From assembly GCA_038236965.1 (NCBI GenBank), contig JBBRZF010000032.1, positions 1 through 26,519 of the forward strand: a stretch of DNA of 26,519 nucleotides, given 5' to 3'. Shown here in pieces: positions 15,097 through 23,158 of the stretch. The notes below the pieces were generated by a model that worked only from the letters and a program-made list of their open reading frames with translations, was not told the DNA's origin and ran no database searches. The translations under genes were made by a program, and so were the position numbers. Source of the stretch: JBBRZF01 sp038236965 (lineage in GTDB: Bacteria; Acidobacteriota; Terriglobia; Terriglobales; Acidobacteriaceae). The first letter of the stretch is position 1. Each line of letters begins with the position of its first letter.

Positions 15097-16462
15097 ACCG
15101 ACTCTCACTCCCCGTAAGCTTCTCGATCTCCACCATCTCCTTCGGCACTCCACTGGTCAGAATCTCTGGGCCGTTCTCCGTCACCAGCACCGTATCTTCT
15201 ATACGGAAGTGAATATGCTTTTCCGGGAACTCGATGATCGGTTCCACCGTCACCACCTGTCCTGCTTTCACCGGGCCCACCGGCGACATCACGTCGTGGA
15301 CGCCGAGCCCAACGAAGTGTCCCACCGCCGTGAATCCCCGCCACTGATTGCCGATGCCGTTGCGCTCGTAGATCGCTTTGCCTATGTCTCCCACTTGCTC
15401 ATAAGTCGCCCCCGGCTTCAGCGCGCCGATCATTGCCTTCTGCGCTTCCAGGTCCACGCCATACCACTTCGCTTGTTCATTCGTGAACTTCCCGCCAACC
15501 GGAAACGTGCGCGTGATGTCCATGGTCATCTGGTCCAGATCGGCCGCGTAGTCGAACACAACCACTTCTCCGGCCTGCATCTTCCTGCGATTGCTCGAGT
15601 AGTGCCACACGTTCGAATTCGGTCCCGAGCCAACGATCGCCGTATAGGCAATTCCCTGCGCGCCCATTTCCCGGAACACCTCGGAGGCCACCGCTTCCAC
15701 CTGGTACTCGAACATCCCCGGCCTCGCGTGCGCGATCGCCTTACGGATTCCTTCCGCGCTCAATTTTCCATTGCGACGCAGGACCTCAATCTCCGTGGCG
15801 GTCTTGATGTTGCGCATCCTGTCCACCGTCGGCGTGAAGTCACGCAAACGTGCCGCCGGCCAGCGTTCACGCAGGCGCTGCACGCGCTCGCGATCGCGAG
15901 TCAGCGACAGTCCAAAGGGATGTTCGTATTCCGCCGCCGCGTCCGTTCCTGCCTCCATCCGCGCACCATCCACTTTGTCGGGGAAGCCCAGCCGCATCCA
16001 GACATCCTGCTCGCCTCGCGTCCCCAGAAGGCCGTTCAGCACCGGATACAACATCCCTATCGGCAAAACGCTTTTGAAGCCAAGCCCTGTACGCGCGGCC
16101 TCGCTGAAGCTCAATACATTCGGCTCGATGTAGCGGCGCATGCGTTCACTCTGCTCGGGCTCGAACAGCACCGCCGACTTCTTCTCCACATCGATCAGCA
16201 CTACCGCGCCCGCATCGGCGACGCCCGTGAAATAGTAGAAGTCGTTGTCTTCGCGATAGTGATTCGCCTGTGGCTCTTCCGTGTTGGCAAACAGCAGGAC
16301 GTATCCCGTCTTCAACTCCGCGCTCAACAGGTCGCGCCGATGCGCAAACTCCTTCGCTCCACCCAGTTCCTGGAACGCCGCCATATCCGTGAACTGTGCA
16401 AACGCCGGAACCACCATCGTCACGAACAGAACGCACACCAACACTTTCACCGACCAACGCAT
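15095..16462 (-). CDS. pepP: Secreted Xaa-Pro aminopeptidase (peptidase M24)
   Basis: 455 aa from the ATG at 16462, which has GAGAGGA about seven bases upstream and opens a clean signal peptide (MRWSVKVLVCVLFVTMVVPA, cleavage after AFA at about 22). A longer frame from 16585 exists but would put 41 odd residues ahead of the signal peptide and run through a heptamer array. The N-terminal creatinase-like domain (about 40-220) precedes the pita-bread fold with all five metal ligands: Asp304, Asp315, His382, Glu407 and Glu422. It removes N-terminal residues preceding proline, here outside the cytoplasm, which is unusual for PepP. It is divergent from the carbonic anhydrase gene. Confidence 0.92.
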   Translation of the reverse strand: MRWSVKVLVCVLFVTMVVPAFAQFTDMAAFQELGGAKEFAHRRDLLSAELKTGYVLLFANTEEPQANHYREDNDFYYFTGVADAGAVVLIDVEKKSAVLFEPEQSERMRRYIEPNVLSFSEAARTGLGFKSVLPIGMLYPVLNGLLGTRGEQDVWMRLGFPDKVDGARMEAGTDAAAEYEHPFGLSLTRDRERVQRLRERWPAARLRDFTPTVDRMRNIKTATEIEVLRRNGKLSAEGIRKAIAHARPGMFEYQVEAVASEVFREMGAQGIAYTAIVGSGPNSNVWHYSSNRRKMQAGEVVVFDYAADLDQMTMDITRTFPVGGKFTNEQAKWYGVDLEAQKAMIGALKPGATYEQVGDIGKAIYERNGIGNQWRGFTAVGHFVGLGVHDVMSPVGPVKAGQVVTVEPIIEFPEKHIHFRIEDTVLVTENGPEILTSGVPKEMVEIEKLTGSESR

Positions 16463-16538
16463 ATCGATTTCCTCTCTGCCGACTCCATTGATTCTCAATC
16501 CGCTCCACCGTCCGGTCCTTCGCCCTTCGCCGTTCACT

Positions 16539-16601
16539 GGCAACGGGCAACCGCCAACCGACAACCGCCAACTGGCAACTGGCAACTGGCAACTGGCAAC
16601 G
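16539..16601. repeat. Heptamer tandem array (GGCAACT/C/G) in a divergent promoter region
   Basis: Nine consecutive in-phase heptamers, from GGCAACG through GCCAACC variants to three identical GGCAACT units. It sits between divergent pepP (start 16462) and the carbonic anhydrase gene (start 16651), ending 49 bp before the latter. Confidence 0.85.
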
Positions 16602-16650
16602 GAAGAAGTCTACTCCAGCTACAATGTCCCATGGCAAAGGAGAATTTCGC

Positions 16651-17148
16651 ATGAGCGCCATCGACAACGTTCTAAGAGCCAACTCCACCTACGCTCTGGA
16701 CCACGATCCGCACGAGCTATCCCCTCGCCCGACCAAGAGGCTCTCCGTCCTCACCTGCATGGATACACGCCTTGAGCGCAAGACGCTTGGCCTCGATCCC
16801 GGCGACGCCCACTTCATACGCAACGCCGGCGGCATCGTCACCGACGACGCCATACGCTCCCTGCTCGTCTCCCATTACTTCCTCGGCACGGACGAAATCA
16901 TGGTCATCAACCACACCGATTGCGGACTCATGAAGGCCACCGAAGAGGAACTCCACTCGCTCATCGAAGCCAAGGCCGGCGGTCCCGCCAATGTGCCCGT
17001 GAAGTTTCACGCCTTCTCCGACGTCGAGCGCAACGTCCGCATACAGATGGAAAGGCTCATCGACCATTCCTGGATTCGCGAGGAGATCACTATCCGCGGA
17101 TTCGTGTACGACGTCTTCACCGGCAAACTCAAAGAAGTTCGCCTCTAA
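16651..17148 (+). CDS. Beta-class carbonic anhydrase
   Basis: 165 aa from the ATG at 16651, which has AAGGAG eight bases upstream; an in-frame ATG at 16624 lies before that ribosome-binding site. Zn ligands and the catalytic dyad are visible: Cys36-x-Asp38-x-Arg40 (TCMDTR), the IRNAGG motif (56-61), and His88-x2-Cys91 (HTDC). The short length fits the compact beta class found in mycobacteria and archaea. It interconverts CO2 and bicarbonate in the cytoplasm. It is one of two genes on the plus strand and ends at a shared bidirectional terminator. Confidence 0.92.
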   Translation: MSAIDNVLRANSTYALDHDPHELSPRPTKRLSVLTCMDTRLERKTLGLDPGDAHFIRNAGGIVTDDAIRSLLVSHYFLGTDEIMVINHTDCGLMKATEEELHSLIEAKAGGPANVPVKFHAFSDVERNVRIQMERLIDHSWIREEITIRGFVYDVFTGKLKEVRL

Positions 17149-17154
17149 CTTCCA

Positions 17155-17198
17155 ATAGAAAAAGCCCCACCGTTTCGAGTGGGGCTTTCGTATTTCTT
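17155..17198. terminator. Bidirectional rho-independent terminator
   Basis: A 10-bp perfect stem AAAGCCCCAC/GTGGGGCTTT (17161-17188) with an 8-base loop is flanked by an A-rich tract to the left and a T-rich tract to the right. It serves both the carbonic anhydrase gene (+) and the convergent aminotransferase gene (-). Confidence 0.88.
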
Positions 17199-17206
17199 CT
17201 CTCCGA

Positions 17207-18559
17207 CTACTGTTCTTTGGCGACGATCTGGATGCATTCTTCCAGCACGTCCATCGCGATATCCGCCTGCTCTTTAGTAACGATCAGCGGCGGCGAGATG
17301 CGCACCGAGTTCGGTCCTGCTCCCAGGAACAGGATGCCGCGCTCGAACGCCAGCTCCACCACGCGGTCGCGCGCTTCCGGTGCAGGAACTTTCGTCTTCT
17401 TGTCCTTCACCATCTCCACGCCGATCATCAATCCCAGTCCGCGGACGTCGCCTACCATCGGCAACTTTTCTTTCCACGTGCTCAGACGATCCAGCATGTG
17501 TTTGCCGACCGTCGCCGAGTTCGCCACGCCTTCGCGTTCCAGCACATCCAAGGTCGCCAACGCCGCGGCGATGCAGACAGGATTTCCGCCGAAGGTCGAT
17601 GCATGCGATCCCGGCACCCAGTCCATCAACTCCGCTTTCGTGATCAGTACGCTCAGCGGCATTCCGCTGGCAATACCTTTTGCGACGGTGATCATGTCGG
17701 GTTCAACTCCGGTATGCTGCACCGCCCAGAATTTTCCCGTGCGGCCCATGCCCGATTGCACTTCGTCCACGATCAGCATGATGCCGTACTTATCGCAAAT
17801 CTTGCGCAATTCCTGCATGAACACCGGAGGCGCAGGCAAGTATCCGCCTTCACCCTGGAATGCTTCCACCACGATGGCTGCACATTCTTCTGCCGGAACT
17901 TCCGTGCGGAAGACCCATTCCTCGATGTACGTAGCGCACTGTCGCGCATACTCCGCCGCGTCCGTTCCTTCCGGACGACGATACAGATTCGGATACGGTA
18001 CATGCACCACGCCCGGAACCAGCGGCGCAAATCGACGGCGCTGCTGCGCCTTCGAACACGTCAGCGACAACGCGCCCATCGTGCGCCCGTGGAACGCCCC
18101 GTAGAACGCAACGATCCACTGACGCTTCGTGTGATACCGCGCCAGCTTCATCGCCGCTTCCACGGCCTCCGCGCCCGAGTTGCCGTAGTAGAACTTGTGC
18201 GGCCCCTTCATCGGCGCAATCTTCGTCAGGCGCTCGGCCAGCGTGATCATGTTCTCGTAATAGAAGTCCGTGCCCGATATGTGGATCAGTTCGCCCGCCT
18301 GCTTCTGTATGGCGGCCACCACTTCCGGATGACAATGTCCCGTAGACGTAACCGCGATTCCCGCCGAGAAATCCAGGAACTCATTGCCATCGACATCTTC
18401 CACCACCACTCCGCGACCGCGCTTCGCCACCATCGGATACGAACGCGTATAGGACGGCGAAATAAGCAGCTCGTCCTTTTCCAGAATTTTCTTCGCATTG
18501 GGACCCGGCAATGCCGTCTTGATCTTTGGACCTGCCATATTCAACGTTTCTGTCGCCAT
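17207..18559 (-). CDS. Class III PLP-dependent aminotransferase (GabT/ArgD-like)
   Basis: 450 aa from the ATG at 18559, which has GGAGG five bases upstream; a GTG at 18577 precedes that site. Motifs: GNSGAEAVEAAMKLAR (126-141), GAFHGRT (154-160), QGEGGY (235-240), Asp265 (VDEVQSGMGRTG) that pairs with the pyridine nitrogen, and Schiff-base Lys294 (TVAKGIASGMP). The overall pattern is closest to 4-aminobutyrate or broad omega-amino acid aminotransferases, but acetylornithine or lysine-type activity cannot be excluded. No gabD or arginine genes flank it. It is transcribed divergently from cysS. Confidence 0.9.
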   Translation of the reverse strand: MATETLNMAGPKIKTALPGPNAKKILEKDELLISPSYTRSYPMVAKRGRGVVVEDVDGNEFLDFSAGIAVTSTGHCHPEVVAAIQKQAGELIHISGTDFYYENMITLAERLTKIAPMKGPHKFYYGNSGAEAVEAAMKLARYHTKRQWIVAFYGAFHGRTMGALSLTCSKAQQRRRFAPLVPGVVHVPYPNLYRRPEGTDAAEYARQCATYIEEWVFRTEVPAEECAAIVVEAFQGEGGYLPAPPVFMQELRKICDKYGIMLIVDEVQSGMGRTGKFWAVQHTGVEPDMITVAKGIASGMPLSVLITKAELMDWVPGSHASTFGGNPVCIAAALATLDVLEREGVANSATVGKHMLDRLSTWKEKLPMVGDVRGLGLMIGVEMVKDKKTKVPAPEARDRVVELAFERGILFLGAGPNSVRISPPLIVTKEQADIAMDVLEECIQIVAKEQ

Positions 18560-18572
18560 AACTGCCTCCACC

Positions 18573-18592
18573 TGCACGCTCTATTGCGTGCA
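18573..18592 (-). promoter_or_regulatory. Inverted repeat in the aminotransferase leader
   Basis: TGCACGC-N6-GCGTGCA forms a perfect 7-bp stem ending just before the ribosome-binding site of the aminotransferase gene. It could be an operator or a translation-modulating hairpin; no regulator gene is adjacent. Confidence 0.35.
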
Positions 18593-18932
18593 TAGAAAAT
18601 TACTCGCGCCTCAAACAGAGGCCTATGGCAGCCCGACTCAATGGGATAGGAAATTCGCGCTGCACGGGGTTCGATTCGGTTGTAACGGGAACTAGTCGCC
18701 GGAAAAAAGATTGGGGCGCGAGCTATACGGAGACAGCAGAACCTCAGCCCTGGGGGAGCTGAATCGCGACCAGATGGCGCGCACGCAAGATGTAAGACGC
18801 GTGTTCATATCCTTATTATACTCCCGAATTCGCGCCTTTAACCTCCCCGCATCCAACGCCTACATCTCTCAAGGACTCAGTGGTTTCCCCATCTTTCGGT
18901 ACAATCAGTATTCGTACTCGGACGGGAAAATC
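18593..18932. other. Divergent intergenic region between aminotransferase and cysS
   Basis: Contains promoters for both genes. A possible cysS -10 is TACAAT at 18901, about 27 bp before the start codon, without a convincing -35; an AT-rich stretch TATCCTTATTATAC lies near 18818. I looked for a T-box leader (AGGGTGGNACCGCG-type motif) upstream of cysS and did not find one. An in-frame extension of cysS upstream to 18711 has no coding character. Confidence 0.4.
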
Positions 18933-20477
18933 ATGGCGCTCTCTCTCTTTAACACGTTGACCCTCAAGGTCGAACCCTTCAGCCCGATGGATGGCGAGAC
19001 GGTTCGCATGTACAACTGTGGCCCCACCGTCTACGACTTCGCCCACATCGGCAATTTCCGGACCTTCATCGCCATCGACATCCTGCGCCGCTTTCTGCTG
19101 CAGTCCGGCTACAAGCTCAAGCACGTCATGAACATCACCGACGTCGATGACCGCATCATCGCCAACTCCGCCAAACTCGGCATCTCCGTGCGCGAGTACA
19201 CATCCAAATACGAAACCCTCTTTCTCGAAGACTCCGCCTTCCTCAACATCCATCGACCCGAATTCATCGCGCGCGCCACCGAACACATGACCGAAATGGC
19301 CGACCTCATCGACGGCCTCGCGCAAAAAGATGTCGCCTACAAAACCGACGACGGCAGCTACTACTACCGCATCGCCAAGTTTCCCGAGTACGGCAAGCTC
19401 TCGCACAAAGACCTCGCCCACATCGAAGACGGCGCCCGCGTAGACTCCGACCGCTTCGACAAAGAAGAAGCGCGCGACTTCGCCTTGTGGAAGGCGCCCA
19501 AACCCGGCGAAGCTTTCTGGGAAACCAAGATCGGCGCAGGCCGCCCCGGCTGGCACATCGAGTGTTCCGCCATGGCCATGAAATATCTCGGCCAGTCTTT
19601 CGACCTCCACGCTGGCGGCGAAGACCTCATCTTCCCCCATCACGAAAACGAGATCGCGCAGTCGGAAGCCTTCACCGGAAAACGCTTCTCCCACTTCTGG
19701 ATGCACGTCCGCTTCCTGCTCATCGAAGCCGACAAGATGTCCAAGTCGCAGGGCAACTTTCATACCCTGCGCGACCTCATGCTGCTCGGCCACAAGCCTT
19801 CGTCCATACGATTCCTGCTCTCCAGCGTTCCCTATCGCAAACAACTCAACTTCACCTTCGGTGGACTCACCCAGGCAGCCAACTCCGTCGAACGCCTCCG
19901 CAATTTCAAACTCCGCGTCGCCGCCGGACTCAATGGAAAAGATGGCGGAGTAAAAGGAAACGATGGGCACCCCACCCTTCCCGAAGGGCGCGTGGGTGAA
20001 ACGGCTTCCCTGAAATCACTCGCCGAAGAAACTTCCAAGCGAATGACCGCCGTCATGGATAACGACTTGAACACCGCCGAAGCCCTCGGCGCGATGTTCG
20101 AAATGGTCCGCGAAGCCAACGCCGCCATGGACGCCGGAAACTGGCAGCCCGCAACCGATCAGCAACCGCTCCTTGCCGCCATCCAACAATTCGACGACAT
20201 CTTCGCCATCATCGAAGACACTGACGCGGAAAAGATGCGCGCCGTAGTCGAGTGGGCCCGCGCCAACGGTCAGCAGGAGAAAATCAGCGCCCCCGCCCTC
20301 GAATTCGCAACCAGCGCCGCTCTCGCCGACGCCGACATCGAAGCCCTCGTAGCCCAGAACACCGCCGCGCGAAAAGCGAAAGACTTCAAAGCCGCAGACG
20401 CGATTCGCGACCAACTTCTAGCCCAAGGCGTCATCCTCGAAAACACCAAGGAAGGCGTCCGCTGGCGCCGAAAATGA
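18933..20477 (+). CDS. cysS: Cysteinyl-tRNA synthetase with a repeat-derived insert
   Basis: 514 aa from the ATG at 18933 (weak GGGA upstream), chosen because the class I synthetase sequence starts here (LFNTLTLKVEPF). HIGN is at 38-41 and KMSKS at 268-272. Zn ligands are Cys29, Cys211, His236 and Glu240. The protein attaches cysteine to tRNA-Cys. It is longer than usual because, at about residues 336-361 between the catalytic core and the DALR helical domain, an extra Gly-rich segment (GGVKGNDGHPTLPEGRVGET) occurs. The DNA for this segment contains a palindrome of the intergenic-repeat type, with reading frame preserved. The DALR region follows with DNDLNTAEALG. Confidence 0.96.
   Translation: MALSLFNTLTLKVEPFSPMDGETVRMYNCGPTVYDFAHIGNFRTFIAIDILRRFLLQSGYKLKHVMNITDVDDRIIANSAKLGISVREYTSKYETLFLEDSAFLNIHRPEFIARATEHMTEMADLIDGLAQKDVAYKTDDGSYYYRIAKFPEYGKLSHKDLAHIEDGARVDSDRFDKEEARDFALWKAPKPGEAFWETKIGAGRPGWHIECSAMAMKYLGQSFDLHAGGEDLIFPHHENEIAQSEAFTGKRFSHFWMHVRFLLIEADKMSKSQGNFHTLRDLMLLGHKPSSIRFLLSSVPYRKQLNFTFGGLTQAANSVERLRNFKLRVAAGLNGKDGGVKGNDGHPTLPEGRVGETASLKSLAEETSKRMTAVMDNDLNTAEALGAMFEMVREANAAMDAGNWQPATDQQPLLAAIQQFDDIFAIIEDTDAEKMRAVVEWARANGQQEKISAPALEFATSAALADADIEALVAQNTAARKAKDFKAADAIRDQLLAQGVILENTKEGVRWRRK
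19965..19998. repeat. Palindromic repeat captured within cysS
   Basis: GGGCACC precedes CCCACCCTTC-CC-GAAGGG and then GTGGG, giving an inner CCCTTC/GAAGGG stem and outer CCCA/TGGG arms. It is read in frame through cysS as the residues HPTLPEGRVG. The start, GGCACCCCAC, recalls the GGTGCCCCACG beginning of hairpin repeat A. Confidence 0.6.
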
Positions 20478-20489
20478 TTTCCAAAATGT

Positions 20490-20503
20490 GAGTGTTTGCA
20501 CTC
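20490..20503 (+). other. Small hairpin after cysS
   Basis: GAGTG-TTTG-CACTC lies 12 bases past the cysS stop, followed by GGCCTTTGCG. It has no real T-run, so is at best a weak terminator or processing stem. Confidence 0.3.
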
Positions 20504-20522
20504 GGCCTTTGCGCGATAGTCT

Positions 20523-20797
20523 TGGTGCCCCACGTTCTCGCCCCCATTTTGGGCGTTAACGTGGGATTCTTCTCGACCTTGCTTGCGTGGGCCCGGACGC
20601 CCCGTCCGCGGCGGGCGAGCAACGCTCGCCTTGTTTTTCTCTCAGCAAAGTAATCACCCGAAAACAATAAAAGGCGACCAGCTCTCGCCGCCCGCCCCTC
20701 CCTAGCATGATTCCTCTTCGTGCCTTCGTGGTTCACTGCCCTGGGCTGGCGTCTAGCGTCTAGCGTCTGACGTCTAGCGTCTGACGTCCGACTTCCG
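20523..20797. repeat. Composite intergenic repeat, copy R1
   Basis: Order on the plus strand: hairpin A (20529-20565, 37 nt), a linker with GGACG/CGTCC, hairpin B (GGCGAGC-AAC-GCTCGCC, 20614-20630), a conserved middle with GGCGA/TCGCC arms (about 20674-20692), CCTCTTCGTGCCTTCGTGG, then seven heptamers of GCGTCTA/GCGTCTG/ACGTCTA type (20749-20797). The same order recurs in R2 and R3. R1 fills most of the region between convergent cysS and the cytochrome gene. Open frames inside it encode peptides such as HEGTKRNHAREG in all copies, which are by-products of the repeat. Confidence 0.88.
20614..20639 (+). terminator. Probable cysS terminator formed by hairpin B of R1
   Basis: Stem GGCGAGC/GCTCGCC with loop AAC is followed by TTGTTTTTCT on the plus strand. 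Only this copy of hairpin B carries the T-run, consistent with the repeat having been used as a terminator here. Confidence 0.5.
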
Positions 20798-20860
20798 AGT
20801 CCTGATGATATGCAAGACGGAGGACAGCTCCGCTGCCCTCCCTTTGTTAGCCAGAATCAA

Positions 20861-22597
20861 CTAGCCGCCGTTCGGCCCGTTGTGACAGCTGTAGCAGCCT
20901 ATCTTCGTCCCCGCAGCGAATGTCTTTGTCCGTCCATCATCAACGCTGAACGTTTTCGCTGTTAGAAGTTTTGATCGGTCCGAGCCGCGGTAATCTGCGC
21001 CATGGCAGGCAGCACACTGCGTGTATCCACCACCACTGGCAACATCGTGGTGACTCGAGATCCATGCCTGACCGACCGTATGCATCCCGTGAGGCCCACC
21101 CGTAGTGGTGGAAGGAGCCGTAGTATGGCAAACAGTACACTCGGTCAGTTTCCCCGCATACCCTTGTAGCGCAGTGCTGTAGACATTGTCGTTGGCTTGG
21201 CTGGTGGGGAATTCGCCATGCTGCGATCCGTGGCAACCGGAGCACTCGACCGATCCGTGCCCTTTGCTGAAGCGGTAGAGGGAGTAACCTGTCGCAGGAA
21301 CATTAGCATTCGTTGCGAAGCGTTGGTCGGTACTGGAGCGAAGGACCGCATTAGGTCCGCGGTCGGCGGTCGGGAATGTTGTCAGGTAGCTTTTGCCGTT
21401 CTGGTGACAAGACTGGCAGTTTGGTTCGTCAAGCCAACCCGCACGAGGAGTTTTTGCGAGGCGACTCAGGTTGCCGTGGCAGTCGTAGCATGAAACATTC
21501 CGCATGGCGCCACGCTGGCACTTCGTAATTGCGCCCGGGTGGCATTGGTAACAGCTTGCCGACGGAGAAGTAGCGTTGTCCATTGTGGTCGAAGTGCCGG
21601 GGATGATCACGCTGGCATGGCGCTTATGCATCGACGTTGTCAGTTGCGCCACACCCGTCACGCCCGTGTTCATGCCGGTCGCATTCAACGCATTCGACTG
21701 GTGGCAAGCCGCGCATAGGATGGGATTGTTCAGCGCTTGCGCGGTTTGGTACAGACTCGACTTATAGTTGTAGCCTTTACCTGCAAGCTGCTGCAGCATC
21801 GCTGCCGGAATGACGTGACGGTCATGTAACTTCAGAATGTTGAGCTTTGTGTCTTTTAGTGGATCGGAGGTGTAGTTTACCCATCCACCTGACGGCATGG
21901 CTTTCGCATTACTGTTGGAGGCATGACAGCGGTTACAACTCATCTCATCGCTCACCGCGACAACGGTCGTGCTCTGCGCGATCACCTGTCCCGCTGAGTT
22001 CTTCGCGACCACTTTGATCATCGGATACGCGTTTGTCTTCCCGGCGTCATCCCTCGGGGACGTAGGAATTCCTTCCGCTTCCCATACCTTTTTCGTAGCG
22101 TTGAAGGTCATCGGCCGGGGCGTTCGACTTTGGACCCTGTTGAGCTTCAAGCCTGTGTCAGGCAGCGGTTGCGCGCGGAACAGGGAATACACGAAATTCC
22201 AAAAGTTGGTTTTCGCCGGTATGGTCGATGTGCCAGAGGAGGTTGTGTTGATCGATCCCGCCGGATCAGCCATTGCCTGGTACGTCACGGTTACACCGGA
22301 AGTGATGGGAACTGGCTTACCGCCCTTCTGGAGCAACTTGGCGTAAACGGTGTTATAGGGCGGCAACACGGAAAAGACGGAATAGTCTTTTCCGTCCATG
22401 CAGTGCATTCCGAGCTCACTCCAGCTAAGAAGCACGTACCCGGTAGTGGTGGTCGCAACTGCAACGCTGTTAGTAGAGTTGGTGCTGTTGAAAGTATCGG
22501 AAGGGTTGCTGTCAGTTGCCACAGATGCCGCGCAAACACTGGCCAGGATTAGCAGACAGCACGCGAGAGCTATGGGTAAGTTACGGAACATCTTCAT
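20861..22597 (-). CDS. Secreted nonahaem c-type cytochrome
   Basis: 578 aa from the ATG at 22597, with GGAGG five bases upstream; a GTG at 22612 precedes that site. The signal peptide is at about 1-25 (LPIALACCLLILASVCAAS); there is no proper lipobox. An N-terminal haem-free part (50-215) has the motif SELGMHCMDGKDYSVFSVLPPYN, seen in other multihaem proteins. Nine CXXCH sites follow at 221, 295, 349, 370, 394, 452, 487, 528 and 568, plus many free His as possible second ligands. It probably carries electrons in the periplasm or at the cell surface; donor and acceptor are unknown. Codon choice looks less GC3-biased than in the neighbours, hinting at transfer. It stands alone between composite repeats. 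Confidence 0.9.
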   Translation of the reverse strand: MKMFRNLPIALACCLLILASVCAASVATDSNPSDTFNSTNSTNSVAVATTTTGYVLLSWSELGMHCMDGKDYSVFSVLPPYNTVYAKLLQKGGKPVPITSGVTVTYQAMADPAGSINTTSSGTSTIPAKTNFWNFVYSLFRAQPLPDTGLKLNRVQSRTPRPMTFNATKKVWEAEGIPTSPRDDAGKTNAYPMIKVVAKNSAGQVIAQSTTVVAVSDEMSCNRCHASNSNAKAMPSGGWVNYTSDPLKDTKLNILKLHDRHVIPAAMLQQLAGKGYNYKSSLYQTAQALNNPILCAACHQSNALNATGMNTGVTGVAQLTTSMHKRHASVIIPGTSTTMDNATSPSASCYQCHPGAITKCQRGAMRNVSCYDCHGNLSRLAKTPRAGWLDEPNCQSCHQNGKSYLTTFPTADRGPNAVLRSSTDQRFATNANVPATGYSLYRFSKGHGSVECSGCHGSQHGEFPTSQANDNVYSTALQGYAGKLTECTVCHTTAPSTTTGGPHGMHTVGQAWISSHHDVASGGGYTQCAACHGADYRGSDRSKLLTAKTFSVDDGRTKTFAAGTKIGCYSCHNGPNGG

Positions 22598-22837
22598 TGA
22601 ATCCTCCGTCACATGTTCGGTTGCGCGACACGCTGCGTGTGCAGCGTGACACTGTGCATCGAGTAGAAGGACAAAGCGGCTGAAGAAGTGGCGTATCCCG
22701 GAGGCCAGTCCGGCTGAATTGAGTTGCGCAATGTTGCAACAATCAAACCATTAACGATGTGACAAGCGTCACCCATAGCCGTGATATGAAATTCTGCGCA
22801 CCCATCGGATCCTCTCAGCCCTATTCAGCTGTTCGCT
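22598..22837. other. Cytochrome gene leader and upstream region
   Basis: Contains a perfect 8-bp hairpin CACGCTGC-N4-GCAGCGTG at 22629-22648, 32 bp before the start codon, and the palindrome at 22759-22772. No gene is seen. A clear -35/-10 pair was not found. Confidence 0.45.
22759..22772. promoter_or_regulatory. CRP/FNR-like palindrome upstream of the cytochrome gene
   Basis: GTGAC-AAGC-GTCAC, read as TGTGA-N6-TCACC, matches nine of ten bases of the CRP half-sites. Its centre is about 168 bp upstream of the cytochrome start codon. The same GTGAC-N4-GTCAC core lies upstream of nuoE at 3255-3268. Confidence 0.4.
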
Positions 22838-23153
22838 TGGTGCCCCACGTTCGCGCCCGAATTTTGGGCCTTAACGTGGGAGTTTGTTCGCCCTGGTAAC
22901 CCACGTTCGCACCCGAATTTTGGGCCTTAACGTGGGATTCTTCTCGACCTTGTTTACTTGGGCCCGGACGTCCCGTCCGTGGCGGGCGAGCAACGCTCGC
23001 CTCTGCCTTCCTTTCGGAAACTTAATCACCCGAAAACGATAAAAGGCGGCCAGCTCTCGCCGCCCGCCTCTCCCTATCGTGATTCCTCTTCGTGCCTTCG
23101 TGCTTCACCACCCCGCCCTTGGCTAGCGTCTGACGTCCGGCGTCCGGCGTCTG
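22838..23153. repeat. Composite intergenic repeat, copy R2 (with doubled hairpin A)
   Basis: Two copies of hairpin A in tandem (22844-22880 and 22900-22936, both 37 nt), then hairpin B (22985-23001), the conserved middle, the CTTCGTGCCTTCGTG segment, and four heptamers of GCGTCTG/ACGTCCG type (23126-23153). The array ends five bases before the arsM stop codon at 23159. Confidence 0.88.
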
Positions 23154-23158
23154 CCTCT

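Noticed and set aside
16539..16601. Tandem array considered as a CRISPR
   Set aside because: Units of seven bases directly abut each other, with no spacers, and no cas genes are present.
18661..18690. GGTTCGATTC, a tRNA T-loop-like sequence
   Set aside because: The flanking bases do not form a T-stem and no acceptor or anticodon arm can be drawn.
20431..20736. Open frames on the minus strand in the repeats (also 23022-23276 and 24023-24391) with similar peptides (HEGTKRNHAREG)
   Set aside because: The similarity follows from the repeat DNA itself; no ribosome-binding site or known domain, and the frames are built from hairpins.
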